64,000 nucleotides of DNA. Source: JBEKOF01 sp049513975 (GTDB lineage: Bacteria > Verrucomicrobiota > Verrucomicrobiia > Limisphaerales > Palsa-1400). Position 1 is the first letter of the stretch, and every line of letters begins with the position of its first letter. Shown in pieces: positions 7,822 to 15,595 of this stretch. The notes beneath the pieces were generated by a model. It was not told the DNA's origin. It saw nothing but the letters and a program-made list of their open reading frames with translations, and ran no database searches. A program made the position numbers and the translations under genes. The DNA is taken from NCBI GenBank assembly GCA_049513975.1, contig JBEKVM010000006.1, forward strand, positions 6,676-70,675, in the 5' to 3' direction.

Positions 7822-9258
7822 TCATTCATCGCCGTAGAGCACCCAGGTGTCCTTGCTGCCGCCGCCCTGGGAGGAGTTGACCACGAGCGAGCCTTTGCGC
7901 AAGGCCACGCGCGTCAGGCCGCTGGGCACAATGGTGATCTTTTCCCCGTAGATGATGTAGGGGCGCAAGTCAATGTGCCGGCCCTCGAATTGGCCGGCCA
8001 CTTCGGTCGGATGTTGCGAGAGCAGGATCATCGGCTGGGCGATGTAGTTGCGCGGGTCGGCCGCGATCCGCTGGCGGAACGCGGCGATTTCCTCCCGGGT
8101 GGCTTTGGGTCCCATCAGCATCCCGTAGCCGCCGCTTTCATTGGCGGCCTTGACCACCAGATTTTCCAGGTTGTCCAGAATGTATTTCCGGTCCGCCTCC
8201 TCGCTGGCCAGCCAGGTTGACACGTTGGGGATGACCGGGTCCTGACCGAGGTAATACTTGATAATGCGCGGCACGAAATAATACATCACCTTGTCGTCCG
8301 CAATGCCCGTGCCGACGGAGTTGGCCAGCGAGACGTTGCCCTGCTGGAAAGCGCGGATGATCCCCGGCGCTCCCAGCACCGAGTCGCGCCGGAAAACAGT
8401 CGGGTCCAGAAAATCGTCGTCAATCCGCCGGTAAATCACATGCACTTGCCGCAGGCCCTTGGTCGTGCGCATGAAGACGCTGTCGTCCTGCACCGTCAAA
8501 TCGCGGCCTTCCACGATCTCAATTCCCATCTGGCGGGCCAGGTAAGTGTGCTCGAAATAGGCCGAGTTGCAGGCGCCGGGCGTCAGCAGCACCACGGTCG
8601 GGTCGGCCACGCCGCCGGGCGCGATGTATTGCAGCATCTTGAGCAATTCCTGCGGATAATGTTCCACCGGTTGCACGCCGATGGACTCGAACAGGCCCGG
8701 GAAACTGCGCTTCATGGCGCGGCGGTTTTCCAGAAGGTAACTCACGCCGGACGGGCAGCGCGCGTTGTCTTCCAGCACCATCCATTCCCCCTGGCCGCCG
8801 CGAATCAAATCCGTCCCGCAGATATGAATGTAAATATCCCGCGGAACCTTGAAGTTGACAAACTCGCGCCGGAAATGTTTCCCCGACAAAACGTAGAAGG
8901 GCGGGATGACGCCGTCCTTGACGATTTTTTGCTCGTGATAAATATCGTGCAAAAACAGGTTCAGCGCCGTGATGCGCTGGATCAGCCCCCGTTCCAGAAA
9001 CTCCCATTCGCTGGCGGGAATGATGCGTGGAATCAGGTCGAAGGGGAAAATCTTTTCCGCCCCTTTTTCGTCGCCATACACATTGAAGGTGATCCCCTGG
9101 CGCAGAAACGAAGAGTCCACCGAGTGGCGGCGCTGGCTGAAATCGTCCGGGGGAATCTCCTCCAACAAGGCGCGGAACTTCTGGTAATGCGCCCGCGTCG
9201 CGCCCGCGCCATCGAGCATCTCGTCGAAGCAGCCCTCATTTTTGTAATTTTGCAGCAT
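7822..9258 (-). CDS. Circularly permuted ATP-grasp protein (DUF404/DUF407 type)
   Basis: A 478-residue member of the circularly permuted type 2 ATP-grasp family. Family-typical segments include RIIPASEWEFLERGLIQR, ALNLFLHDIYHEQKIVKDG, the acidic metal-binding DLIRGGQGEWMVLEDNARCPSG and the C-terminal ESGGYGMLMGP with RPYIIYGE. ATP-grasp enzymes join a carboxylate to an amine or thiol through an acyl-phosphate. The substrate here is unknown, but the cluster with alpha-E and transglutaminase-like proteins suggests a peptide or amide product. It is the first gene of the three-gene operon. The protein is cytoplasmic and of normal length. Confidence 0.92.
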   Translation of the reverse strand: MLQNYKNEGCFDEMLDGAGATRAHYQKFRALLEEIPPDDFSQRRHSVDSSFLRQGITFNVYGDEKGAEKIFPFDLIPRIIPASEWEFLERGLIQRITALNLFLHDIYHEQKIVKDGVIPPFYVLSGKHFRREFVNFKVPRDIYIHICGTDLIRGGQGEWMVLEDNARCPSGVSYLLENRRAMKRSFPGLFESIGVQPVEHYPQELLKMLQYIAPGGVADPTVVLLTPGACNSAYFEHTYLARQMGIEIVEGRDLTVQDDSVFMRTTKGLRQVHVIYRRIDDDFLDPTVFRRDSVLGAPGIIRAFQQGNVSLANSVGTGIADDKVMYYFVPRIIKYYLGQDPVIPNVSTWLASEEADRKYILDNLENLVVKAANESGGYGMLMGPKATREEIAAFRQRIAADPRNYIAQPMILLSQHPTEVAGQFEGRHIDLRPYIIYGEKITIVPSGLTRVALRKGSLVVNSSQGGGSKDTWVLYGDE

Positions 9259-9425
9259 GGCCCGCCACTGGTCACATTTTACGCACGGTGGTCATTTTAA
9301 AGCACTGCCGATGCCCCGATTCTACACCGGCGCCCGGCAAAGTCATCTATATTATCCCTGTAAGCAAGTGCCCTGCCGAAAAGGACGTTCTGTGGCAAGA
9401 GGTCACTCATCGCTGGTCCGGGAAA

Positions 9426-9522
9426 GGTAGGGCGGGCACTCCGCTGCCCGCCGTCCGGCATAGGCACTGGAAGCAGCGTCACACTACCGTCATGCGGCGG
9501 GCAGGGGACTGCCCGCCCTACC
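9426..9522. repeat. Inverted-repeat element with 29-nt arms
   Basis: The arms GGTAGGGCGGGCACTCC... (9426-9454) and ...GACTGCCCGCCCTACC (9494-9522) are nearly perfect inverted repeats around a 39-nt centre. The whole unit resembles a small non-coding extragenic element. It sits upstream of the ATP-grasp operon. Confidence 0.65.
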
Positions 9523-9541
9523 ATCCATGACTGACGCATTA

Positions 9542-9651
9542 GCGGGCGCAACTTGACACCCGCGCCATAAATCAGACTGGGGGCAAGGTCACCCCTAGAA
9601 CCCACAGTCAGGAAGCCTTCGCCATGGCGCGGGTGTCGAGTTGCGCCCCGC
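9542..9651. repeat. Second inverted-repeat element with 27-28-nt arms
   Basis: GCGGGCGCAACTTGACACCC... (9542-9568) is mirrored by ...GGTGTCGAGTTGCGCCCCGC (9624-9651) with one mismatch and one inserted base. The centre is non-coding. It lies immediately before the YdjY gene and 20 bases after the previous element. Confidence 0.65.
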
Positions 9652-9669
9652 ATTAGCTCCTGGGTTGAC

Positions 9670-10551
9670 ATGGGTTGGAAACGTGGTTTGATGCGCGGCA
9701 TGGCGCGGGAACATTCCCAATGGTCAAAGCTTTTGCCGGCGCGGGCGCTGGCCGCCGCGCTGACGCTGGCTTGCCTTGTTTTGCGCGGACAGCAGCCGGC
9801 AACCAACCTGCCCGCCACCAACGCGACCCCGCCCGCCCGCGGCGACGGCGCGGCGTTTGATCCGTTCGAGCGCGCCATGCTGCCGCCCGACCTCTCCTCG
9901 CCAGAGGTGAAATCCAACATGCCCATCCGCGAAATCAGTCCCGGCATTTTTGAATTGGGCGATGTGCGGATTGACAAGGCGCAGCGCACTGTCAGTTTCC
10001 CGGCCCGGTTGAATCTGGATCAAGGCCCGATGGAGTACTTCCTGGTCACCAGTTGGGGCAAGACCCACGAGAGCATCCTCAAGACCGACACCGAACCGTT
10101 TCGCATCCACTTGGCCATGCTGCTGCTTGACGCCAAGGCCGGCGGTCCCACCACCGCCACCAACGACCCGCCCGTCAGCGTGGGAGGGTTTGTTTCCCAT
10201 CCCTCCAAGGTGCGCCTGCCAGGCGAAGCGGTTTCCATCGAGCTGAAGTGGACCGTGAACGGAAAAGAGACGCGCAAGCGGGCCGAGGAAATGATTTTCA
10301 ACACCGAACAAAATTCGGTCATGCGCGGGGGCGACTGGGTCTATACCGGTTCCCGCGTGATCGAGGGGCTTTTCCTGGCGGAAATTGACGGCTCGGTCGT
10401 TTCCCTGGTGACCGACGGCGAAGCCCTCATCAACAATGAAGGAACCGGCCACGACAACGACACCATCTGGCTGGCCAACACCAACAGCCTGCCCCCGACC
10501 AACACTCCGGTCACCGTGAGCATCAAGCTGAATCCGCCAACGGGAAAATAG
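9670..10551 (+). CDS. Secreted YdjY-domain protein
   Basis: A 293-residue protein with an N-terminal signal sequence (basic start, then LPARALAAALTLACLVL). A Pro/Ala/Thr linker follows, then a domain of the YdjY type: conserved GIFELGDVRIDKAQRTVSFP, NLDQGPMEYFLVTSWGKTHESIL and the C-terminal GHDNDTIWLAN. YdjY-domain proteins are periplasmic, and their function is not established. Alternative starts at 9691 and 9700 would shorten the signal region. It is monocistronic, with the convergent inositol monophosphatase-like gene 94 bases away. Confidence 0.8.
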   Translation: MGWKRGLMRGMAREHSQWSKLLPARALAAALTLACLVLRGQQPATNLPATNATPPARGDGAAFDPFERAMLPPDLSSPEVKSNMPIREISPGIFELGDVRIDKAQRTVSFPARLNLDQGPMEYFLVTSWGKTHESILKTDTEPFRIHLAMLLLDAKAGGPTTATNDPPVSVGGFVSHPSKVRLPGEAVSIELKWTVNGKETRKRAEEMIFNTEQNSVMRGGDWVYTGSRVIEGLFLAEIDGSVVSLVTDGEALINNEGTGHDNDTIWLANTNSLPPTNTPVTVSIKLNPPTGK

Positions 10552-10555
10552 GGCG

Positions 10556-10665
10556 GGGATGGAGGATGGAGGATGGAGGATGGATGAAGAATTTGACGGG
10601 GCAGCATTGGCATCCTCTCCGCATCCATCCTCCATCCTCCATCTTCTATCCTCGCTTAAAATCCA
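10556..10665. repeat. GGATGGA simple repeat and its inverted copy
   Basis: GGATGGAGGATGGAGGATGG near 10556-10583 is mirrored by CCATCCTCCATCCTCCATC near 10627-10648. The two can form a long hairpin between the convergent genes and could serve as a two-way terminator. Confidence 0.5.
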
Positions 10666-11479
10666 TCCTCGCTTCCGCGCGCCTGGCTTCGCGCGCCACG
10701 CGCTCCACTTTCCGGCGCAGCCATCCATTGTTGGCCAGCATTTGATAGCGGTGCTCGCCGGCGATCGGTCTGTGCCAGAACTCGCCGCCAGCCCGCTCCA
10801 GGATGAAACCAGCCGCCGCGATGTCCCAGATCCGGACGCCTGATTCGACATAAGCGTCGAAGCGTCCGCTGGCCACGTAAGCCAGGCAGAGCGCCGCGGA
10901 CCCCGTCATCCGCATTTTAAGCACGCGCCGCACCAGGGCGTTGAAGACCGGCAGGTTTTCCCGCAAACTCGCCGCGTCCTTGGAAAAACCGATGGCCACG
11001 ATGGCCGCATCCAGTTTTTTTCTCGCGCTGACATGGATGATCTTGCCGTTGAGCCGCGCCGGGGCGCCGCGCACCGCCGTGAAAAGTTCGCCGCAAAACG
11101 GATCATAGACCACCCCGATGATGGTCTCGTAGTCCCCTGCCCTCTCGTCGCGTTCTTGCAGCGCGATGGAGACGCAGGCATGAGGGACGCCATAAGTGAA
11201 ATTGACCGTGCCGTCAATCGGATCCACCACCCAGCGCAGCTTCGGCTCCGCCGGCCCGGCCATGCCCTCCTCCCCCAGCAGCCCCGAGCCGGGGAATGCG
11301 CCCAGCAGAATGGCCTGGATGATTTTTTGACAGCGGACATCCAGGTCCAGCTTGATGTCGTAGCGGGACTGGAAATCTATTTTCTTCTTGACGGATTGAT
11401 GGCGGCGCATCAGGGCGCCGGCCCGCCGCGCCGCCTTGACCGCGCAAGCCAGCGCCTTTTTTTGCCCGCTGGTTTTCAT
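10646..11479 (-). CDS. Inositol monophosphatase family protein
   Basis: A 277-residue cytoplasmic metal-dependent phosphatase of the FIG superfamily. The metal-binding motifs are present: Glu70-Glu71 in LLGEEG, Asp86 and Asp89 in DPIDGTVNF, and WDIAAAGFIL near residue 217. Members hydrolyse inositol-1-phosphate, fructose-1,6-bisphosphate, 3'-phosphoadenosine phosphates or histidinol phosphate, and the sequence alone does not decide among these. Its ATG overlaps the stop of the fumarase gene (ATGA at 11476-11479), so the two are translationally coupled. No metabolic link between them is obvious. Confidence 0.9.
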   Translation of the reverse strand: MKTSGQKKALACAVKAARRAGALMRRHQSVKKKIDFQSRYDIKLDLDVRCQKIIQAILLGAFPGSGLLGEEGMAGPAEPKLRWVVDPIDGTVNFTYGVPHACVSIALQERDERAGDYETIIGVVYDPFCGELFTAVRGAPARLNGKIIHVSARKKLDAAIVAIGFSKDAASLRENLPVFNALVRRVLKMRMTGSAALCLAYVASGRFDAYVESGVRIWDIAAAGFILERAGGEFWHRPIAGEHRYQMLANNGWLRRKVERVAREARRAEARMDFKRG

Positions 11480-12873
11480 TCGCCACCGGGAGCGGTTTGT
11501 TTGGCCGGGTCGAGCAACTCCTCCAGGCGGGCCGGCTCCAGACCGGAGATTTCCAGGGCCACCTGGCGCACGGTGCGATTGGTTTCAAAGGCGACTTTGG
11601 CAATTTTCGCCGCCTTGTCGTAGCCGATGACCGGCGCCAGAATGGTGCAGTTGGAAAGGCTCAATTCCAGGTTGTTGCGGCATTTGTCGCGATCCACTTC
11701 CAACCCCGCCACGCAACGCCGCGCAAAAACATCGCTGGCCGTCGCCAGCAGTTCGATGGACTGCAACAGATTATGCGCCATCACCGGCAGCATGACGTTG
11801 AGTTCAAAGTTGCCAAAACTGCCGCTGAAAGTGATGGCGGCGTCGTTGCCCAGCACTTGGGCGCAAACTTGCAGGACCATCTCGCACATCACCGGATTTA
11901 CCTTGCCGGGCATGATGGACGAGCCGGGCTGGGTGGCGGGCAATTTCAATTCGCCCAGCCCCAGGCGCGGACCGGAGCCGAGCAGCCGGATATCGTTGGC
12001 GATCTTGATCAGGCTCACGGCCACCGTCTTGAGCATCCCGCTGGCTTCCACCACCGCGTCGCGTCCGCCTTGCGCCTCGAAATGATCCGCCGCTTCGCGC
12101 AGCGGCAGGTTCATTTCGGCGGCCAGCCGCGCAATGGTGCGGCGGGCAAATTCGGGATGGGTGTTGATGCCGGTGCCGACGGCGGTGCCGCCCAGGGCCA
12201 ATTCGCCCAGGTCTTTCTCCGCCATGCGCAACCGGGCCAGTCCATGTTGGAGCTGGCTGGCGTAACCGCCGAATTCCTGGCCGAGCCGGATGGGCGTGGC
12301 GTCCTGCAAATGGGTGCGCCCGATTTTAAGCACGTCGTGAAATTCCGCCGCTTTCCGTTGCAACGCCTCCTGCAATCCGGTCAGCGCCGGAATCAGCCGC
12401 CGTTCCATCGCCTCGAGCGCGGCCAGGTGGATGGCCGTGGGAATGACATCGTTGCTCGATTGCCCGCGGTTGACGTGGTCGTTGGGGTGAACCAGTTTCT
12501 CGCCCCGTTTGCCCCCGAGCAACTCCATGGCGCGGTTGGCAATGACCTCGTTGGCGTTCATGTTGGTGGACGTGCCCGAGCCGGTCTGAAAAATGTCCAG
12601 CACAAATTCCCCGTCCCACTTGCCGTCGGCCACCTCCTGCGCGGCCTGGACAATGGCGCCGGCCAGGGCCGGCTTGAGTCCGCCCAGTTCCTGGTTGGTC
12701 AGCGCGGCGTGCTTCTTAATCAAGCCCAGGGCGTGGATGAAGGAGCGCGGGAAACGCAGGTTGCTGATGGGAAAATTCTCCACGGCCCGCGCCGTCTGCG
12801 CGCCATAATAGGCGCGGGCGGGGATTTGCATCGGACCCATGGAATCGCTCTCGGTGCGGAATGGTTCGTTCAT
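11476..12873 (-). CDS. fumC: Class II fumarate hydratase
   Basis: This 465-residue protein matches the iron-independent, homotetrameric fumarase family that converts fumarate and L-malate in the TCA cycle. Landmarks are the N-terminal YYGAQTARAVENFPIS, the TGSGTSTNMNANEV segment, HPNDHVNRGQSSNDV, GRTHLQDATP, and the superfamily signature GSSIMPGKVNP with its flexible-loop Ser. The GSGTST and NDHVN residues fit fumarase better than aspartase or argininosuccinate lyase. Length is normal. It heads a two-gene unit with the inositol monophosphatase-like gene. Confidence 0.95.
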   Translation of the reverse strand: MNEPFRTESDSMGPMQIPARAYYGAQTARAVENFPISNLRFPRSFIHALGLIKKHAALTNQELGGLKPALAGAIVQAAQEVADGKWDGEFVLDIFQTGSGTSTNMNANEVIANRAMELLGGKRGEKLVHPNDHVNRGQSSNDVIPTAIHLAALEAMERRLIPALTGLQEALQRKAAEFHDVLKIGRTHLQDATPIRLGQEFGGYASQLQHGLARLRMAEKDLGELALGGTAVGTGINTHPEFARRTIARLAAEMNLPLREAADHFEAQGGRDAVVEASGMLKTVAVSLIKIANDIRLLGSGPRLGLGELKLPATQPGSSIMPGKVNPVMCEMVLQVCAQVLGNDAAITFSGSFGNFELNVMLPVMAHNLLQSIELLATASDVFARRCVAGLEVDRDKCRNNLELSLSNCTILAPVIGYDKAAKIAKVAFETNRTVRQVALEISGLEPARLEELLDPAKQTAPGGE

Positions 12874-12909
12874 AGATGTAGTTTAATGCGCTATTAGGGG
12901 CTAAAAAGC

Positions 12910-13794
12910 TCAAAGTTTCAAAAACTTTTTTGCCAGTGGCGGCCCCGCGCCCCAAATCATCCCCATGGCCAGGCCGGCGCCATGCGCGCCGTTGGCGACA
13001 TGCGGAATAATATGGAAGAGGCAAAGGAAGAACCAGCCCACCATCATCACGACATCGGCTGGATTGAGACGCAAGCCGGAAGCGGGATCCAGTTTGCCGC
13101 GCATCCAGATGAAGCCAAACAAGCCGTAAAGCACGCCCGACATTCCGCCAAACACCGGCCCGCCCGCCAAATCCTGCCCTAAATTCGAGCCAACCCCAAT
13201 CACCAGCACCATGAGGAGCAGCGTCCCGGTTCCTTTCCTGGCCTCGATCATCGAGCCGAGGTCTTTCAACCAAAGCATGTTGAACAGCAAATGAATCAAA
13301 CTCATGTGAATGAAGATCGGGGTGATCAGCCGCCAAACCTCGCCCTGGTGGACTTCCGGCAAAGTTCTTGTCTCCGGCGCAAGACTCATAAAGAGGTGTT
13401 GGTAATACTTCATGCCGTCCGGCGGAAACCCGGCCATCAGCGCCAGGCCGATGCACGCGCCCATCAGCACCACGGTCAGCGGCCCCAGATGGTAGCTCCC
13501 CCACAACGTGTCCGGCGTCAGAACGCGTTTGGCAAATTCGCTTTTTTCCTTCTCCTCGCGTTGCCGGATGGCGCCGGCCTTTTCCGAAGCGCGCCGAAAC
13601 TTCGGATCATTGGGATGCGCCAGAAAATCCGCCAGCGCCTGGTGGCTGGCCTCCAATTGGTCTTCCGAAAAGACCCAGACCGCCCACTGTCCGTCCGGCT
13701 CCGGTTCGACCGCGTTGCGGATTTCCAGGCAGGTCAAAAAATCGCCAAAAGTCTTGGCGTTGGATTCACTATTTAAGCGGCCGATCAGTCGCAT
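12910..13794 (-). CDS. Rhomboid-family intramembrane serine protease
   Basis: A 294-residue membrane protease. Residues 1-65 resemble the N-terminal cytoplasmic rhomboid domain, followed by a charged linker with EKEKSEFAKR. Six membrane helices follow. The catalytic dyad is Ser219 in GGMSGVLYGLFGF and His271 in NGAHGAGLAMG, and the conserved EVWRLITPIFIHMSLIHLLFN lies in the L1/TM2 region. The start at ATG 13794 (MRLIGRLNSE) fits the N-terminal domain better than the longer frame from 13833. Substrates are unknown, but rhomboids cleave transmembrane segments of other proteins. It is monocistronic. Confidence 0.93.
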   Translation of the reverse strand: MRLIGRLNSESNAKTFGDFLTCLEIRNAVEPEPDGQWAVWVFSEDQLEASHQALADFLAHPNDPKFRRASEKAGAIRQREEKEKSEFAKRVLTPDTLWGSYHLGPLTVVLMGACIGLALMAGFPPDGMKYYQHLFMSLAPETRTLPEVHQGEVWRLITPIFIHMSLIHLLFNMLWLKDLGSMIEARKGTGTLLLMVLVIGVGSNLGQDLAGGPVFGGMSGVLYGLFGFIWMRGKLDPASGLRLNPADVVMMVGWFFLCLFHIIPHVANGAHGAGLAMGMIWGAGPPLAKKFLKL

Positions 13795-14219
13795 ATTTCT
13801 GTGGCCGTGGAGCATGGCGCACCCGCCGCCCAAAACACAGCAAAAAACGGTGAAAGGGGGTGGGATGATGGAGTGCAGGAGTGCAGGAGTGCTGGAGTGA
13901 TGGGGAAGACAGGAGGAGTTCCACCGTCCTGGCGGCGGCTCAGCGATGTCAATATAATGTTAATACTCTGATGGGGATGGTTCAGAAAAAACACCTTGAT
14001 TAGGCACGATCAGGGGTTATGGCGTACCAGATTGTTGCTCATTGAAAGTGTAAAGATTTCCGACATTCCACCGATCACCCCGTCCGCAATTCCCTTTACT
14101 TGCCTCCAGTCTGCCCGTTTGATGATTAGATCAAAAGCAAAAATTCCCCGCCAAAAAAGCGCCGCACACTTGCCGCTCGCATTCGTGAACTGGCAAAGAC
14201 TGACGTTTTCGCTGCTGAG
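13795..14219. other. Gene-poor left border of accessory island 1
   Basis: The region contains a purine-rich simple repeat (GTGCAGGAGTGCAGGAGTGC, about 13870-13890), the left copy of the island's 22-nt inverted repeat (14014-14035), and a short frame from ATG 14122 that may belong to the gene at 14220 through a frame change. Base composition becomes more AT-rich from about 13950. Confidence 0.5.
14014..14035 (+). repeat. Left terminal inverted repeat of island 1
   Basis: These 22 bases, starting GGGTTATGGCGTACC, recur exactly as the reverse complement at 17774-17795. They frame about 3.8 kb that differs in content and composition from the flanks. Confidence 0.7.
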
Positions 14220-14741
14220 ATGCTCGCCACACGTGGAAAAGAGTTCACGCCGCTTGAAATTCAGTTGAATCTCTTTTACCAAGCCCTGATGGAGTGGAGG
14301 CAAATTAAAGCAGGGGTGAAAACCGCCGCGCAAAAGGTTATGGAGAATGCTCCTGACTGGCCCAAAGATTTAATCGCGCGCTATCCGGTTGAAATTGAAA
14401 AAGGAATTTCAAAAGCCGCCGCCGATCTTGGTCAACGCATGGTCAATGCCATAGCGGCCAGGGACGATGCGACGCTTTTTGAAATTTCCGAGGCGGTAAA
14501 ATTTCTAAAGTCATTCAAACCGCATGGAGATAGAATCCGGGAACGGCTTCTTTTACTGAAACATCTTTCCAAAGAAAAGTTGCTCAAGGACGGAACAGAG
14601 AGAGAGTGGACAATCAGCGAAATTGCCAGGCTTGTTGAATGGCCACGAGCAAAAAGCAAGGATGGGTTTGCTCGCCTTCGGAGATTGTGTGGCGATTATG
14701 ATTTGCACATCGCACCTTCAAGACCTCTAAGGAAAAAGTGA
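14220..14741 (+). CDS. Hypothetical island protein, possibly DNA-binding
   Basis: A helical, highly charged, lysine-rich soluble protein of 173 residues. The C-terminal part (EREWTISEIARLVEWPRA then DGFARLRRLCGDY) looks like a helix-turn-helix module. The frame is open upstream to 14130, and the translated text there (KKRRTLAARIRELAKTD) looks like genuine protein but has no usual start. A -1 shift at the A6 tract near 14152-14158 would join it to ATG 14122 (MIRSKAKIPRQ). I recognise no family. Lower GC than its neighbours supports acquisition by transfer. Confidence 0.55.
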   Translation: MLATRGKEFTPLEIQLNLFYQALMEWRQIKAGVKTAAQKVMENAPDWPKDLIARYPVEIEKGISKAAADLGQRMVNAIAARDDATLFEISEAVKFLKSFKPHGDRIRERLLLLKHLSKEKLLKDGTEREWTISEIARLVEWPRAKSKDGFARLRRLCGDYDLHIAPSRPLRKK

Positions 14742-14839
14742 CGGCTTAAAAGTCTTGATGACATTCGAGACAAATTCTCCGCCCGTGGTAAATTCCCCTC
14801 ACGGCGTGGAACCCGTTTGAAGGCGCATTGAAATTTCGG

Positions 14840-14906
14840 AACCGTCTTGCATCCAAAATGCCCGCGCCTGGGTTTTTCCACTTGGATGCAGGGCGGTTCT
14901 TTTTTT
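14840..14906 (+). terminator. Probable intrinsic terminator
   Basis: An interrupted stem (AACCG, then TTGCATCCAA paired with TTGGATGCA, then CGGTT) closes a 25-base loop and is followed by seven T residues at 14900-14906. It lies 98 bases after the stop of the gene at 14220. Confidence 0.55.
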
Positions 14907-15288
14907 GAGGTGAATTATGTAAACAAGAAAAATAAAAAGGGCCAACCCGGAAACCGGGCCAGCCCTGAGAGTTGAAAAACGCGCCGGGGCAATCCGGCAG
15001 GGTTTCCACTTAGACTATGGCAATCCTACCAGACTTTTACCCGGCGTCAACCTGAAAATTTAAACGCACTCGAATTATGCACATAAAAAAATGTGCCGTG
15101 CGCGTTGATCGTCGGCGTTTTGTCGTTTTCCGACCCATGCGAATATGCAAGGGAGGGATGCGAGGCACAACACGGATGGTCATACGCAGATAATCGGCAA
15201 ATAAGCCCCGGCAGGGTAACGGGCCGGGCATCTAAGTGACTGATTACAAAATAAGTTGCTTAGAAGTGGCAGAAAACGAGAATATCCA
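14907..15288. other. Non-coding stretch with A-rich-led hairpins
   Basis: No gene is seen. Two GC hairpins follow A-rich tracts: CCCGG-AAA-CCGGG at 14945-14957 with a second stem GCCGG/CCGGC near 14983-14999, and GCCCCGG...GCCGGGC at about 15204-15229. The arrangement (A-rich run, then GCCC hairpin) recurs in the leaders of both transposase genes. Confidence 0.4.
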
Positions 15289-15317
15289 TTGACAATACGC
15301 CACCGCTGGCGTATCGT
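15289..15317 (+). promoter_or_regulatory. Promoter with palindromic operator in the spacer
   Basis: TTGACA (15289-15294), a 17-nt spacer and TATCGT (15312-15317) form a strong sigma70-like promoter. Inside it lies a perfect palindrome, ATACGCCA-CCGC-TGGCGTAT (15295-15314). A regulator bound there would block RNA polymerase. The next ATG is at 15325, so the transcript would be nearly leaderless. Confidence 0.7.
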
Positions 15318-15324
15318 GTGGGTG

Positions 15325-15480
15325 ATGAAAATAAATAAAGCAGCGCAAATGCTTGGCCGTCTTGGCGGTCAAGTTAAAGGAAAGTGCAAAGCCCGCACAA
15401 GCGAGCAAGCGCGGGCCGCTGTAATGGCCCGTTGGAATAAACCGGGCGCAAGGAAATCAGAGCAAAAAGTGAAAACGTAA
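15325..15480 (+). CDS. Small basic GG-K/R-A-ARW motif protein, candidate regulator
   Basis: Fifty-one residues, strongly basic, built around MLGRLGGQVKGK and EQARAAVMARW. The same layout (GGKARAAALS...AAARW) forms the N-terminus of the P63C-domain protein at 32756-33742. Such short GGK...ARW motifs recur in small DNA-associated proteins, but no function is established. The ATG at 15325 sits eight bases after the -10 box of a promoter whose spacer holds a perfect palindrome, which suggests autoregulation. The transposase gene follows 115 bases downstream on the same strand, behind a structured leader. A longer frame from 15256 crosses the promoter and is unlikely. Confidence 0.6.
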   Translation: MKINKAAQMLGRLGGQVKGKCKARTSEQARAAVMARWNKPGARKSEQKVKT

Positions 15481-15489
15481 AAAACAAAT

Positions 15490-15595
15490 GCCCTGTCAGT
15501 GTTGAAGCACTGGCAGGGCGCAACCAAAGGCTTTCGCCTAAAGTCGGTATCGCTAGATACACCGACAATTTACAGCGGGGGCCGGAAAAGGTCAA
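15490..15595 (+). ncRNA. Structured leader of IS1-type transposase (copy A)
   Basis: A 12-bp stem (GCCCTGTCAGTG / CACTGGCAGGGC, six-base loop) is followed by GCGCAACCAAAGGC, a short GGC/GCC hairpin, and a stem GTCGGTATC...GATACACCGAC. It ends in AAAGG, the Shine-Dalgarno of the transposase. The same order of elements precedes the second transposase at 33866-33980 although loop and linker sequences differ, which argues for a conserved RNA structure. Confidence 0.5.

Noticed and set aside
8440..9300. Plus-strand frame overlapping the ATP-grasp gene
   Set aside because: The minus-strand ATP-grasp motifs are unambiguous, and the plus frame shows no recognisable protein features.
11497..12897. 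Long open frame (466 codons) antisense to fumC
   Set aside because: The sense frame matches fumarase throughout. The antisense protein has no signal or domain pattern and arises from high-GC codon usage.
15490..15595. Cyclic-di-GMP-I riboswitch
   Set aside because: GCGCAA and AAAGGC...GCCTAA resemble parts of it, but the 5' partner sequence and the tetraloop-receptor features are missing, and the second copy diverges further.
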